NCBI RefSeq assembly: GCF_001949145.1
Contig: NW_019091494.1
Span: 662,834-718,699, forward strand
Direction: 5' to 3'
DNA length: 55,866 bases
Source: Acanthaster planci
Lineage: Eukaryota; Echinodermata; Asteroidea; Valvatida; Acanthasteridae
The notes below the pieces were generated by a model. That model made no database searches and had not been told where the DNA came from. It saw nothing but the letters and a program-made list of their open reading frames with translations. The position numbers were made by a program, and so were the translations under genes. Shown here one piece after another: positions 32,678-47,600 of the stretch (the stretch's first letter is position 1; each line of letters starts with the position of its first letter).

Positions 32678-35600
32678 CTGCAATTAAGCGTGTCATCAGT
32701 GGAATGAGTTGCAGTTGTGGTCCCCAATCGGACTTTGCCTGAAGAAAAAAAAAAGACAATTTGAAACGGAACCCAAATCAATAGGGTTAGAGTCATTCCA
32801 CTATTATTTCTCTACGCACAATAGATCTTTTTCCTGTGATGTAACGATCATGCTGGACCTACATGTATGATGTGTTGGGATGGTAATGAGTGCATAGTGT
32901 TGGGATGGTAATCTACCTGTTCAAGATAAACTAGTCAAGCATGCAGTGTTCGCACGTGCGCTTGCACGTGGTTGAAGCTGCATGTAGGAATCAGTGTCAT
33001 ATTATAGTCGAGTACTTTTTTCCGAGTACCAAGTACTGCCGAGTACTTTGAATTCCAAGTACTTTGACTTCCAAGTACAAAGACGGGGCGAGTACTTTGC
33101 CAGCCGAGTAAAAGTACAAATACTTACACGTACAAGTATTTCTTACACGTACAAGTATTTCTAATTCAAAAGTAGTTTTATCTTAATTTAGAGATTCTTA
33201 AGACCTGCCACTGTGTAAAAGAAACACCGAATGCAGATGGCATGGCTACAAGAACAAGTGATCTGGCTAGCAATGTCAAGGTCACTACACGTGCGTTGCA
33301 GCAGTTGACACAACGTGCACGGCGCAGCGAAGTCTATTTTCCAGACTCAATTTTTCACATGCCTGTGATTTTCTGTATGCTGGGTTCGTTGTTAAAATTT
33401 TCGGGTCCAGGAACCAGACTACCAATGCCAAAGTAAATCGCGGAAACATTCTGGAGTACCACAATATAATTTGCATATGTGATTGGTTAAATACGCTCAC
33501 AGACGGCAAATGGGTCGTATGCCTTAATGGTCCCACGTTTGGCCTTCTTGTTGTAAGAACCGAATCCAATATCGGGTCATTGGAGTCGATATTTTTGTAC
33601 CTTATTTTAACGGCTGTGCGTGGTACGTTAACTTAAAGGATTTTTTCATCGAGTACAGTTAATTGAGTACGAGTACTTTGATGCTCGAGTACAATTTTTG
33701 GATGTCGAGTTCTGAGTATTTTGTAGCCCGAGTACAAGAACTGTCGTTCGAGTACGAGTACTTGAATGTCCGAGTACAAGTATGAGTACTCTGAAAATGG
33801 TACTCGAGTAGTACTCGAGTACGAGTACCGAGTACGAGTACTACAACACTGGTACGAATCACCATGACCAAGGCTGTCCACGTGTGGTATTGTTCACATT
33901 TAGCGCAATCCAGTCAAAAAGGTCTACATGTATATACATGTATTTCTTGTGTGATAACAAAACTTGTAATTTCTTGTGATTGAATAGTTTAAAAGTAATG
34001 GTAATTATTTTTCCGATTTTAAGCGCCGTTGTGATTGGATTTTTAACCAAATTGTACATTATGGGTAGTTTGTCTTTTGTGAAGATCATGTGAATTTCCC
34101 AGTTCCCAATCTTTCATTTTGAAAGGTAATAGGACAATCATTTTTACAGGTAGTTCTGGCTGAAACTAGCTCAGTGGAAATATCCTAAACCTTTTGCCCA
34201 GAGCATGAACAAAACATGCACTGACTAGAAAAAAGGTGCATTCTAAAAATTTTGAAGTGTGGGAAGTTTCCATAAACACAGGAGACGTAAGAGCTCATAT
34301 GTGAATAACTTATTGCAGATTTCAAAGGCTAATGGAATCTGAACACAACTGTTTATGCCAGTACATTTTGTTTGAACAGATTTTCTCTCTAATCTTGTCC
34401 GCAAAGAGTTCTTGCACCATCCAACCCCCCCCCCAAAAAGAAGGCACAGCTTGTTTTACCGCATCTGTTTGGGGTTACTCACTTGCTCCCGTACTCCGTC
34501 AGTCGCTGCCTGATCTTCTTATACTGGTTGTGCCTCTGCTCCAAGAACACGATCTCAGACAGCATGGCATTAACCGTGGCAAAACAGGTCTTGGGGTCCT
34601 CGATGCTGACCGGGGTATGGGTGGAGGAAGGCAGGCCCTGGTACACGGCTTGCGTGGCACAGGCGTCTATAGGAGTGAGTGGAACAAAAATCAAGACTTG
34701 ACCAATGACAGATGTGCTTTTCAGATCATTCATCCACGGGTCTTGTCCGCCTAAAACACTTTGAGAAAACTGCATTGGAAGTATCTATGCACGATTTATG
34801 CTATGGAGTATCATTTGTCCATGTGATCGAAACGCAAGCCGTTTGATACATTTGTTTTACTATATATTTCTTCAATTATTAATCCAAACAAAGTTAAACA
34901 TCACACTTTTATATCAACTTTTCCATATGAATCAACAGTTGATAGAAAAAAATCCCTTCTCAATTCAGAGTTTTCAAATGGGATTGGCAGGGGGCGCACA
35001 TACACACACAAGTGTGTATTTGAATGCAACTGGGGACCCCCTATTGTTCCTCTTTTGTTTGTACTTCAACTTTTTTGGAAGACCACCCATATGTTTTGTA
35101 CACAGTTGTCAATCGGGGACCCTCTGTCAATGAGGGACCTTCTGTCAATCGGGGACCTTATTGTCCGCTATTGTTCAGGGTCCCCAATTGAATGCAGAAA
35201 CAAACTCACACACACATAGGCCTAAGCCTGTAAGGTAAGCCCTTCAGCCGTGGGCACACCATGGGCCAATTTCATAGAGCTGTTTAAGCACAAAATTTGC
35301 TTATGCTGAAAAAACCTTTGCTTAATAAACAAAAGTTACCTGCTCAAACTCTATCTGATTGTCATTGCTAACCAAAAAACAGCTAAATATAATCACAAAA
35401 CAATATACATCACATTGAGTTTTGGCTGGTTACCTGATTTATCAAGCAAGGTTTTTTTGCGCTGAAGCATATTTTGTGCTTAAACAGCTCTATAAAATTG
35501 GCCCCCGACAGTGGCAACATGGCAACAACATGTCAGCCCAGGCTCTCTCATTTTCACAGATGAGGGCACTACAAGTGCGCGCAAAGCCAGTACCTTGTAG

Positions 35601-38600
35601 AGAATAAAGTTTTTGCAGGTTGGCCATGAAGAGACCATGGATTCTCTCCAGCTCTCGGTCTGGGTCAATGTCTAGGCAGATGCTCAACGGCAGACCACTG
35701 CAAAAACAAAACAAAAACATCAGAGATGCTTGACTCGACCTCCAGGACACCGATGTGATCAATGACGAATGGATCCGACAATCCACCAATTGTTTTTCTG
35801 TGCAATGGCATGATTTTTCTGGAAGCTTCATTTTTATGTGACAAGTGAGTTTGGCATCCAAACGAATATAAGCATTATTAAAGAGGTACAAAAAAAGGAT
35901 GATCATTAGTTCCTATGAGCAAGATTTGTTTGAAGGCCTGTACAGCTCTGTGTGTCTTTGTTCATGGGGACTGATCGCCAGTTTCACCCATACATGTGCT
36001 AGTCTATACTAAAATGTGCGTTGCATTCAAACTCTTCAAAGAACCAAAAATCAATTTACTTATGACACAGTTCACGGTACCTTCATTGAAGATTGTTAAA
36101 CAGAATAACATGCTCAAGTCTATTATATGATAGGCCTACAAATATAGGTCAAATTTGTGCAAGCTGAAATGGTTTTTGAGATAAAGATTCATGGACAGTT
36201 TCGATGAAAAGTAACAATGAAACAACACATAATTCAACCTATCACTCAACAAAATGATCCCATTCCTTAAATGTCCCATACGTTCAACCGGTTTCAATAT
36301 ATGTTATTCCCTCACTAATTTCAAAAAAGTACAAAACTGATTGAAAAAAAATGATAACATGATAGAAACTTGAAAGTAGGTTGAAACCGGAAGTACATGA
36401 CGTCCACAAATGTCCAAAGAAATAAAGGTGTGATGAATCAAACAGAAACGGGCATTCGCATGATTATATTTGCTGATAGTATTTCAATTAATTTGAAAAA
36501 AGCTTACCCTGTGACCTGCGTGCATCCCTGCGCACTTTCTGAGGTAGCCTTGCAACTGTTGAAACAAAAGAGAGTGTGGTGTGGACGAGTGGTTCATGAC
36601 TGATACGATTATTCCATGCAGCTTCAATGCCTTTGTATGATTGATCATGATGTGGCAATCCTGCAGCAGAGACGCCAACTTTTCCAAATGACAAAGTGTA
36701 ACCCAGTTGCATGATATCGAATTACCCATCATACATTTCAACAGGAACACGTTCAAACCCTTGGAGTTGAAGTTAATCGTAATAACAGCTGCCTGTGAAA
36801 AGTTAATGTATTTTTCATTTTGATATGCTTCTCGATGTTGTAAGAATAGATCTAGCACATGCAATATACATGTCACAGTTACAAATGTTGCAAAACACAT
36901 TAAGTTTCTCTGCGACAAGACCTTGCAACGTAAAGGCCCAATTTTTTGGAGCATTTGTTCCTGAATTTCTGCTGACTGGTTGCCACTGTGCAAAACAACG
37001 TCCAGTTGCTCACCGAAAATGCCGGAATCAAATCCTGGATAGTCATCCACCCCTGTCAACTTGGCACATTCATAGCATTCAGGATGACAATGGACATGTA
37101 TGTGTGTCACGAAAACGAAATACATGTACATTGCACGAACATGCACAATCACACTGCAAATGAAGTGCAATCGTGCTTATTCGTTCCCCAGTTCATTATA
37201 GCATGAATAAGGGTCCGTGGGTGGTTTGACCTCACTGGTTTCTAATGCCATTAAAGCATCTTGTATGCACAAACTGTGTCATGTCCCACATGCAGTTCAT
37301 TTTCATGTACACTGAGAACTGGATCCAAACTGGTAGCTTTTGCCTGAACACTTCTCAATCATTTTATGCATCCCATGTGACTGCAAGTCTCCACTTTTTA
37401 TTTTACAGTGCATTAACCATAGCCCCTAGGCATTTGTCCAGAAATCTTGCTGAAGTCACAAATGGACACAATATAGTGCACTGCGCTAGCCAAAAGCAAA
37501 TTATAGGGTCAGGGGAAAATTTTGTGCTCAATATTCAGGCCAAAATTGTGCCCCTCCCCCTCCCAAGATTTCACAGGAGGGAATCGAAGTTGGAGATGCT
37601 CAGTCTCACCATATCCAATGGCCGTTCTTGAAGGCAGCTGGGTGATAGTAATGCAACCGGTTCTTGTTTGTCTTGCAGATGTTGAACAGAATATCCAACC
37701 TGGGCAGTAAACCACAAGACAACAAAGTGAAAAAGTAATGAATCAAAACTGTTGTCCCAGCAGAGTGATGGCACATATTTCCATCAGCAATGGAGAAGAA
37801 CAAAATAGTTTCGAGCATGAGACACTAGTTGACCTGTGGCAATACAGTCATTTTACAATAGTGTGCTTCTACGAGTTTACAACGTGTCGACCAATCACTG
37901 TTGACTCAATGTGCATTTGAAAATGCAGATGCACTATTGTGAATTGCCCATATTGACAGGGCTTGCTCTTCATTAATGTAGCAAAACAGCTTCCCTCAAG
38001 GAATTAAGAGAATTCTCAAGAACAAAGCACCACCTTTATTGTGTAGACAAGTCTGGCAATCAGAATTAGATGCTGTAACTGAGAGATAACTGTGTAGATC
38101 AACGCTGTCTATGGTTGATCGGTCCAAAACAGAGATGTGTATATGTAGGGATAACGTCTATGGTTCATTCTCTATCAATAACATATATTTTTATTACAAA
38201 GGACTCGTCAAAGTACTTTTGGAGTACTTTTCTCTGAAATAATTCCCCTTTTGTGTATTTTAGCTTTGTAAAGCTACCATTATCAGCTACCATGTGCATG
38301 TTTATAGCCAGTTCAATATTTGACAGTGAACTTGGTAATAAAAAAGTAGGCTACTCGACTACAACACGGCAGTATATTAGAGTGAGATGTTTACCATTCT
38401 TTCTCCTCCACACAGTTGTTGGCCTGTATGTACAGCGCCCGCTCCGGTTGAACAACCTGGAACATCTGCACAGAAACAGATTCTCTGTTTGAGCAATGAA
38501 ATTTTAAAAAAGGTGGAAATGGCTACAAAAACTGTGAAACATTTTCAACAGTTCTGCCAGTGCAGTGCAATTAACCACTTCCTGCTGGGGACTCCGGGAT

Positions 38601-41600
38601 CGGAGACGTATGGTTTATATGGGTGGCCAGGGTCTCTGAACTCGACAAAGGAAACAGGGCCCTGTAACAAAAGACCGTACTCCAAACAAAAGACCATGCT
38701 GCTGGGCATTACCGGCATTTTTCACTCTCAAAAAAGGTGATAATGCAGCCTTGTTTTGAAACCATATACCAGCGTTTGGGGCATTGAGAGTGAGCGGATT
38801 ACCACCGGGGACAAAAGCGCTTCACCACCGCAGCGATGAGCCACACAGCACCGCTGCACGCTAATCTGGCCCCTATTGAAAAGAGGTCAGCAGTGCACTG
38901 AGCCAGGTTTGTGAACGAAAGAAAGTTATATAACACCGCACAATCTGGGCTCTGNTGTGCGGCTATAAACGACCGTTAAATGAAATGATGAATTTTTGAA
39001 AACGGAAAAAATGATAGTCATGCTGGCCCAGCATCATCAACATTGAAAAATGCCCCGGCACGAAGTGGTTAAAGGGGGGATCAAACTACACTCTGCCTCA
39101 GGTGGTCCAACTCCACTTGACATGCTTGAACCCTATGGATACTGTTGGAAATTTATTTGGACTTTTAACTTTACTTTGTTTTTTAAACTCTTGGGTATGG
39201 GTTTGTGCAAAGTCAAATTAAAAAGTTGGTTGAGAGCTTCAACTCTCTGATGCATCCGTCTGATGCAAGGACACATGTACCTCCAGTTTCTCTGCACATT
39301 CAACTGAAACTTTGTTGACCACAGTTATAATTAAATGCCACCCTTTTGCGTATGGATACCATAGATTTGTGCAGATTCAGCAAAACATCTGTGGACCACA
39401 ACTCATGTGGCAACCTCTTATACATAGGTACTTCAAGTTTGTGCACATTCAACTGAAAATTGGTTGACCGCACACCACATCATTAATGTTCAATCACGGC
39501 TCTCACAAGGAGGCATCACTGATGGTTTCCACACACAAACCCAATAGTTTGGGTAAACTGGCATGCACTGTCAGTATCAAGCACTTGCCCAATGCCTGAT
39601 GCCCAGAGCCAAAAACATGGCACCCTTAATGGTAAGTGCACAGTGTGGAAAACCAGTGTGAAAAATGTCAGAAATGCTAACTTACAAATTTCATCTGGAA
39701 TGATTCCTCCTCCAGTTTCTCCACGGCAAGAATGTTGTTGACTGATATGCTACACAGCGGCTTGCTGTCTGCAAAAAAAAAGGGACAGAGGTGGGGAGGT
39801 TTGATAAAAGGAACTGTTGGTAAACATAACAGTAAACGCAAAAGCAAATGAATGTTGCAGTTCAAACAGCACTAAAGAATTAGCCACGCATTAAAGAAAG
39901 TAATTACTTGAAACCTCTTTTCATAAAAGACAAAATGACAACAATTAAAAACTTAGAAAATACAGCATGCACATACAATACTAAGCTTGGTCAAGGCGTT
40001 CATCTTTCATTGCAGCACAGCACGCACCAGCCGTTCGCTGACCTAGTACACGTACGTGTACATACCTGCATATATTGCAAAAATCACTGCGAAGAGAGAC
40101 CGACCTAAGAAATATGCAAATCAGCTGAACCAGGACAAATGCCTTGGTGCAACCATTCACAGAAGCTGTATTGGGCAATGTCATCATTATACAAAAGACA
40201 ACATTTTAAATGACAATTTTAAATAAGCTTTTGGATAGGTTCACTGCTACATAGTAACTGCATAATTCAAGTAGGTCGTAAGGTAAAAGGCTAACTGAAT
40301 GCACATGTCTATACAATTTATACAAGAAAAGTCAACAATATTTTTTTTGTCAGCTGATCAGACTAATCGGAGATTGAGTTCGTCTTTGCTTTGCTTTACT
40401 GATTGTGATTGATTTTTTTCAAATGACTAGCGCTATGCGCATTGTATCTGGTCTGAGGAGCTGCGAGCAGAAAGGTGTAGCCTGACAATAACAGATTTCC
40501 CATAGCATGTTGGCAAATTCACGAAAACGTCGTGACCCTGCAGAAAGTATTCTAAGCCTGCCGCTGCTCGGCACGAAAATCACCCAACATCAATTTATCG
40601 GCAGCAGAATTCAAGCAACAAGATAACTTGTTGTGCTGCAGTCATCTCGGAAGGTCCGCCACACATGATTATCATGCATGCCAGTTCACACTGATGTATT
40701 ACGCATGTGTAGGCCTATTCTTAGCTGAGATTGGTCACTGCAGTGCACTCATCGCACTCCTGCATCTATTCATATCCACATACGAGGTCTTCAAAAGTAA
40801 CAAAGTAAAGTAAAGGAAAACTTAAGCTTCCGCAAATGGTTGCACCAAGGCTTTCATACTGGTTCAGCTGATTGGCATATTTCTTAGGCCGCATGAGGTC
40901 GCTCTTCCCCTTGATTTTGCAGTGTACATGTATGCAGGTATAATGTATGTACACAGGAACGTACTAGGTCAGTGAGCGGCTGGTGCGCACTGCGCTGCCA
41001 CGAATAACAAACGCCTTGACCCAGACTAATACGATATTCACAAAAAAATTCAAGCCCATTGTATTGATAAATATAAATAAAAAAGGTGGTGTAGAATCGA
41101 TGATAGCCATGAGTCCTGAAAATAAAAAAGGAAATAATGAAAAACCAATATTACCACTTATGTCAAATACCCCCCTACCTTAGTATGTAACCTATCGGCA
41201 TTCTTTGATTCGCAAATATCTGTGCAAGGCAAGTGTATAATTTTGCACTGGATCTATGCATAAAAGCCAGACCTATATTAACTCTGTGCAAGACCCTGGG
41301 CACTTCCACACAGGACAACATCACATGCATGCAGTATACACAACAAATTTTCATCTGTATGTGTACAAATACTGAGCTTCTCTGTGTATATGGTATCTAT
41401 TACATCTCAATTTCCTTGTCCCACTCCTGTAGAAGAGACTTTGCATAGAGTCCAGTGAGGTAGGATAGTGCTGTTTGTGTAACTGTCTCTCAAGGCAAGT
41501 ACCTTTTGTCTTGCTGTACGTCAGCTCATGATTGGTCAGTTGAAACCATCTCCTCTTGAAGTTCTTCAGACCAAATCCCAAGAACTTCTTTCTGCCCTGA

Positions 41601-44600
41601 GCTCGCTTGATCATAACCCTACAATGGGTAGAGATTGCAAAAGAGGTAAAGTTGGCATCCTGATTTTCACAGCAATTTCTGTAAAGGCTGGTAATCGAAA
41701 GAGACTATCAGATGCCCACATACATGTACAACTCAAAAAGGATCACAGCAAATTCTTGTGTAACTTGGTAGGCCTACTCCACATTAATACTTGGTATTCA
41801 AAAACAATTACCTGGCACTCAAAAAATTAAAGCGTTAAAGCATGTACTTGGAACTTAAAAGGGTATTTTGTATGAGGCCATGTTCTTGGTACTCATATTT
41901 ATTTCAGATACATATTAAAGACAGTGTATATATATGTACAGGATACACAAAATCAGTACTTCAAACTCCTTGCTGAGTACGTCAACCAGCACTGCATGGG
42001 TATGGGACTGCCAAGAAGGCCTGTGGAAACTCATATGGCCAGGACAGTACAAGTATTTATTGGAGGTACTTCGGTTAGGATTAGAGTGAGGATGCCTCCC
42101 ACTAGGCGACTCACCCTTCTTTGAGTGTGATGGGTGCCTCGATGGCCTTGACCTGGGCCTGACTGGAGGACGAGATGATCTCTAGAAACTGGAAGGGGGG
42201 AGAGGCCAAATGATATACAGGTGGCGTGGCCAAAAGGAGCACAGTTTTAGCAACTGAAATGAAGGGTCATGGTCATTATGTTGGCAATTTTTCTCTTAAA
42301 CGGTCTGGACCATGCCAAGATTCCACACTGTGCGGCATTCGTGTGGCTCTTTTCTTGAACCTGGGATATCCAGCAAGAGTAAATTGACAATGGTTTGTCT
42401 CTACAGATCTGTTTCTGAATTGGACAAAAATAAAAGTTTCACAGCAGACTTGGAAGGGTATCACTTAAAGACTGATTTATACAATGTATGAGGAAGGGCA
42501 AAATGATTACCAACATTATCATTACAAACATGATCTAGACTTCACTACAAAAATAAACATGTGCTTGGCTGGTCTTAAACACATGTTTAAGACCGGACCG
42601 AGCACATATTTATTACTTTTTACGTACTTTTAAGTAAAAGATATGGTAGATTTCCTATGATTCTAATTTAGAATTTAACTTTCACTTTCCCGAACAGCCC
42701 CGTCCATTTTATGGTATATTTTTTGTGCAAATTGTCCAGAGGAATTTATGGACTTGGCGCGTGCATGGCATTTTCTGTGTGCTGCGTCACACACAGACTC
42801 TTGGGCAATAGGGAGAGGTTAAACTTGTATCTAGGTGCCAGAACATTTTTACGTAGTGGGCATTAATAATCATAATCGAATCTCAGTGGGCATTATCAAA
42901 TGTTAATACACGGTCATCTTGTGCATTGTTGAATAGGGAAACTGTCTGAGGTACTTATGAATAATGGTTAATATATGATTTTATTTGTAAAAGCTGCAAC
43001 TCATGTACAAGAAGTGGAAAGTAAGAAATACTTATTCTGTGCATTTATTCTAAGCCTTTTATTTGTCTGTGGAGGAAGCACTCATTTACAGAAGTAAATC
43101 TCGAAAGTAACTTAAAATGAGCATTGAGCCCTACCCTCTAAACTGTTAAACTAAACAGACAGCATATCTCCAAGCTTTACCAGCACCCTCAACCTCATGT
43201 GAAATACTTATAACGCATAGATTCTATACCCAGATTAATTTGTACCTTTTTGATTCCGTCCATGTGGGCCTCATTCAGAATGTGAACATACAGTGGACTC
43301 ATGTACTCCTCCTTCCAGTTCACATTACTCTGTGGAGCACAGACACATGTCAACTCACAATCAACTCCTCACCTCTGAAGGGTTGTAATTATTTTGAAAT
43401 GTTCCTTTTTCAGAAATTATACCAAATTGTACTTGCCTAACCGTCAGTCTCATTCCAGATGTTCTTTGCTTGTGTCACAGATGCATATAAACTTTTGAAT
43501 TCTTCATTGACATTGGGGTGTTTTAGTCCCTAGGCATAGTACTTCTCAGGCCAAACTTTGATGAATGCATGGGTCTTCCTCTTCATTATGGGGCTCCAAA
43601 AACTTTGCTCATTTCTTCCCTCCATGCGCATAGCATTATGTCTTGAGCAAACATCAGCCAAGAGCTGCCATACTCAAAAGCTATACATGTACATGTACTT
43701 TATAGCACTTTTGCTACAACTTTGTTCTCGTTGGATGAACAATTTGCCTTCATTTGGGACTTAGCACTATATGACACCGCATGGCCTAAAGGAAAGTGAC
43801 AAATATTCGAGAATACTACCTAAACTCAAACTCGGTCTCAGAAACAGCATTCAATAAATTCGAAAACAACCAATTAAGTCATTCACCAATCCAATGTATA
43901 CATGAGACTACTTACCAGTTTGTCTGGGTTGACATGGTTACCTATTGTCTGAATTGCTTTGGAAACCATCTTGAGTGTTCTTGATGTTTGTTCATCCTGA
44001 GAAGCAAGAAAGAAAGTTAGGGAGCACGACGATGTAATCTCTGCCTCCAGGCCTGCTGAGGCATGAACCAAGGTGGCTGACTGAAAAGTCTACACCTTCG
44101 GACATTTCTTAATCCCAAATTATGACAACAGAGGACCGGACCCCAAGCTCCTCCTACTTATTTGCCACACCCTGACCAAGATAAGCTCTCTTTTGCACCC
44201 TTAGGTCTGGGCATTCCAGCCCTAACAAAAAATCAGACAGCTTGCTGGTTGTCTTCGATGATTGTTTAATAATACTTTATGCTACTATGGGGCCCTCAAA
44301 ACCTCTGCTTCTGGCAATTTAAAAAAGTCACTGTCACATAACCGACAGATTAGCAACACTTGTCACCGGTGGCAAAATTCACCTCTGTTTCCCACCTACC
44401 GGATTATCTTTTCTGAGGTGGAAGAGCGTTGGGGAGAGAATGGCAGGAGCAAAGAACCGGAGGAACACAAACCCGCTGACTGCTGAGTATTTGACATCAG
44501 GGTCCTCTGGAATATGAAGAGCAAAAGTTCATGAAAACAAAATGGTCCATAAACCATGCATGGACATGTGTGTTCAACACTATACGGTACAGTTTCAACT

Positions 44601-47600
44601 TTTCAGGCTAAAATGCAATGCCACAACTTCAACCATGACCCTCAGATGCTGTTGGAATAAGATGCAGAACACATGGAACTTTGAATAAAAATTGAGACAG
44701 CATAAAAATTTTAATTCGTTCACGAGGGAACAGAACATCCTGTGTGACACCCAACTCAACCAGAAATACATGTAGAGACAACATCCAGGTTTTTGGAACT
44801 ATGACAGTCTGGGTGAAATTATTCATGTACAAGTACCTACATGTAGGGCACTTGTCATGCTCACTAGATACATTTAACACAGCATTGCTAAAGTTGCATT
44901 CAGCTGAGCAATACAGTGACCTCTTCCCTCAACTTATCAACTCTTTATGTTTCAACTCTTTAAGACCAACATCTTGCACATGTTACCCAGCAGTTAATCA
45001 GCAAGCAAACACAAATGCATCAGGAAGCTTCATTAGCCAACTTATCATTTCAAACACACACACACATCCACACAAAATTTAAACTCAAAATGCATGCATC
45101 AAAAGGAAAAAAAAACACAACTGGTTGTGCTATGAAAAAAGACTGCAAACACAGCCACTGGCAACCCCCTCTCCTATAAATTAAGAGCCAAATCTAGGTT
45201 GAAACTTGATAGTGGTTCTTTCCTAAGCTTTAAACTTCTGCAATCTGGGCTAGAAGCCCACCCTGGATGGGTTTTCAGTCCCCTGAAAAGTCAGCTGCCA
45301 AACCCTGTCAATTTCAAGCTGAATATTCTTCTGGGCTCTTTCCACCAAACCTAAAAAAACCCTGTCCTACTTCTCCCCGTTTCCTCTCTGCAGGTTTCTT
45401 CAGGCTTGTGAGCTACATGCACAGGTCTTCTTTGGAAAGAATTTCCCATTTCTTACAAGAAATAGTCAATAATCCTAACTAATAAACAAACACTGCTCGG
45501 TGGAAATGTCCATTCTCATGGTGTACCTGGGAATCTCTTCTGTGCTGCTTCTTTGATGGCGTAAAAGCACTCACACAGGCCAATGGGACAACCAATGGCC
45601 GAGTCCACAATGGCCTGGTAGGCTTTCTCTACATATTGCCGAAGGTTCCCCTGAGGAAGAATGGAATAAAATGGACCCTTTGCCTGACGAATGTGCAAGA
45701 ACAATGTTGATTCATTGAAGCAGAAATCAGTGGTAATTATCCCCTGCCACTGTCCCCTGGCGAGTTTCTTCCTGCAATTGTTTCTAAGGAGAATGTGTAC
45801 CTTGCTCCACAATATCATTCAAAATTTGATTCCCCAGTCATTGCATGTTGCTTCAACTTCTGCCTTTGTAAGCTGCCATGCATAAATACACAGTGTGTAC
45901 TCCAAGGCAAGGCAAGACAGCTGCAATCCTCCGACTGGCAAATGAGTCCTCTTATATTATCTGAAGCACATTGGCAAGTCACTCTATTTTGAGTAGGTGC
46001 CATCTACTACTCCATCCTAAAATGCGCTCCCAAATGTGGAAAATATTCAGACTGACGGATACAAAATTACCTTGGCAGAGCAAAGGTAAATATTCATTCT
46101 AAAAACAAAACAGACCAAAACTCCTTTCAAAATGCATTTCAGGGTGTCAATCTTTCTTGTATAAAATCATTCGTTTTCAATTCTGTCAAACTGTGCTAGG
46201 TTCTCTCCTGTCCAAAAACTGTACACTTGCTCCTTTCTAAGAACTTGAGAGAAAAATTTCCTTTGTTTTTTACTTTGTCTGACCTCCATTGAAAGAAAAC
46301 TGACCAGGTTTGTGTCCAGGCTGTCACCATCTTTCAGCTTGGAGGGGTCGATCTCGCAGGGCTTGCGCTCGTCGTAGATGCTCTCCAGGAGGTCCCGCAA
46401 GGTGTCGTAGAGGTAGTGAAGGCCCTCCATCCGCATGTATTCGTCAATGCATTTAGAGGCCAGGGAGTTGCCTCGGAAGATGGTGTTGGGATCACTACCA
46501 GAGGGAGACAAGGCTTTGGCTTACTGAGTGTTACAATACTCCCTTACACAGTCCTTTAGGTGGGACCAACAAATGTGACCCAACCCAACAAAGAGAGTTG
46601 CAAGTTGCAAGATCAACTTTTGTACAAGAATCTTACATTGTGTCAATCAATGAGAGCCCTCAACATTTTTCACCCACATATTGTAACGTTTTCAACAGAA
46701 TGATAAAATGGGTGAGGCATTAAAACAACGAACTCAATGTGCTCTTTCTCGTGCAATCTTCTTTAAAAACAGAATTACCCGTCACCAAAAATCTGGCCTT
46801 AAGACTCTTTTCGTGAGATCCGTTCACATTTGATATATCAAGAGGAGGTGAAAAGTGAAGCACACCTCTTGGGGGGATGCTTGTAAAAAAAATAGGCAAT
46901 CACTGTGGGCAAATTCCCCATTTCGACTCCCCCCCCACAATTTGGATATGTCACACAACCTGCTGAGCAAGGGGACCATATTAGGACCAAAAAATGTTAT
47001 CACGGAGAGGGCATACCTCCAAAAATTGCTCGCCAATAATAAATTCAGATGCACAAGAGAAAGTGATAGTGAGTGAATATGTTCTTTTTATTAAATGCAA
47101 ATACAAAGAGCAGAAGTGTGACATCATCCCAGGCAGTAAACCTTACATGTACACTGCACCGTGCACAAAAACTGTCGGAATCTGTTCTAACTTTCTGATC
47201 CCTTGGTGATTTACTGTTGTCTACATGTAAGTACACACACGGGAATAAGCCAGTAAGTAATCTTATATTTTCTCAGAAATATTTCAAAATATTTAAAGCA
47301 ACTTTACAACTTCCACAGAAAACATCTGAACTGAACAGTGCCTTTCCTAATTTAACATCAGTGACAGTGCCCTCTATTATCCAGACAAGAGAATGGACAC
47401 TTTCATATTTTTAACCACTTGATGCCGGATGATGTGTAAACACATGATTTCCTTTCTTTATTCAATGGAGGACGTGTACGCTCATTTAAGACTTTCTTTT
47501 TTTCATTTCTGCAGTTAACGTATTAACACGACTTGATTGGTTGGCTCAAAGTGCAATTTCGAGGTTGAAGAATCTGTGGGTAACCCCAAGCCAGTAGCTT

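Noticed and set aside
33633-33881. Tyr/Ser/Thr-rich open frames
   Set aside because: Direct reading of GAGTAC repeats in the fold-back arm; not genes.
36484-37170. 228-residue open frame, the longest single frame in the window
   Set aside because: It overlaps the Ras GAP BTK exon on the same strand and mostly reads intron; only 36508-36555, in a different frame, is supported as coding.
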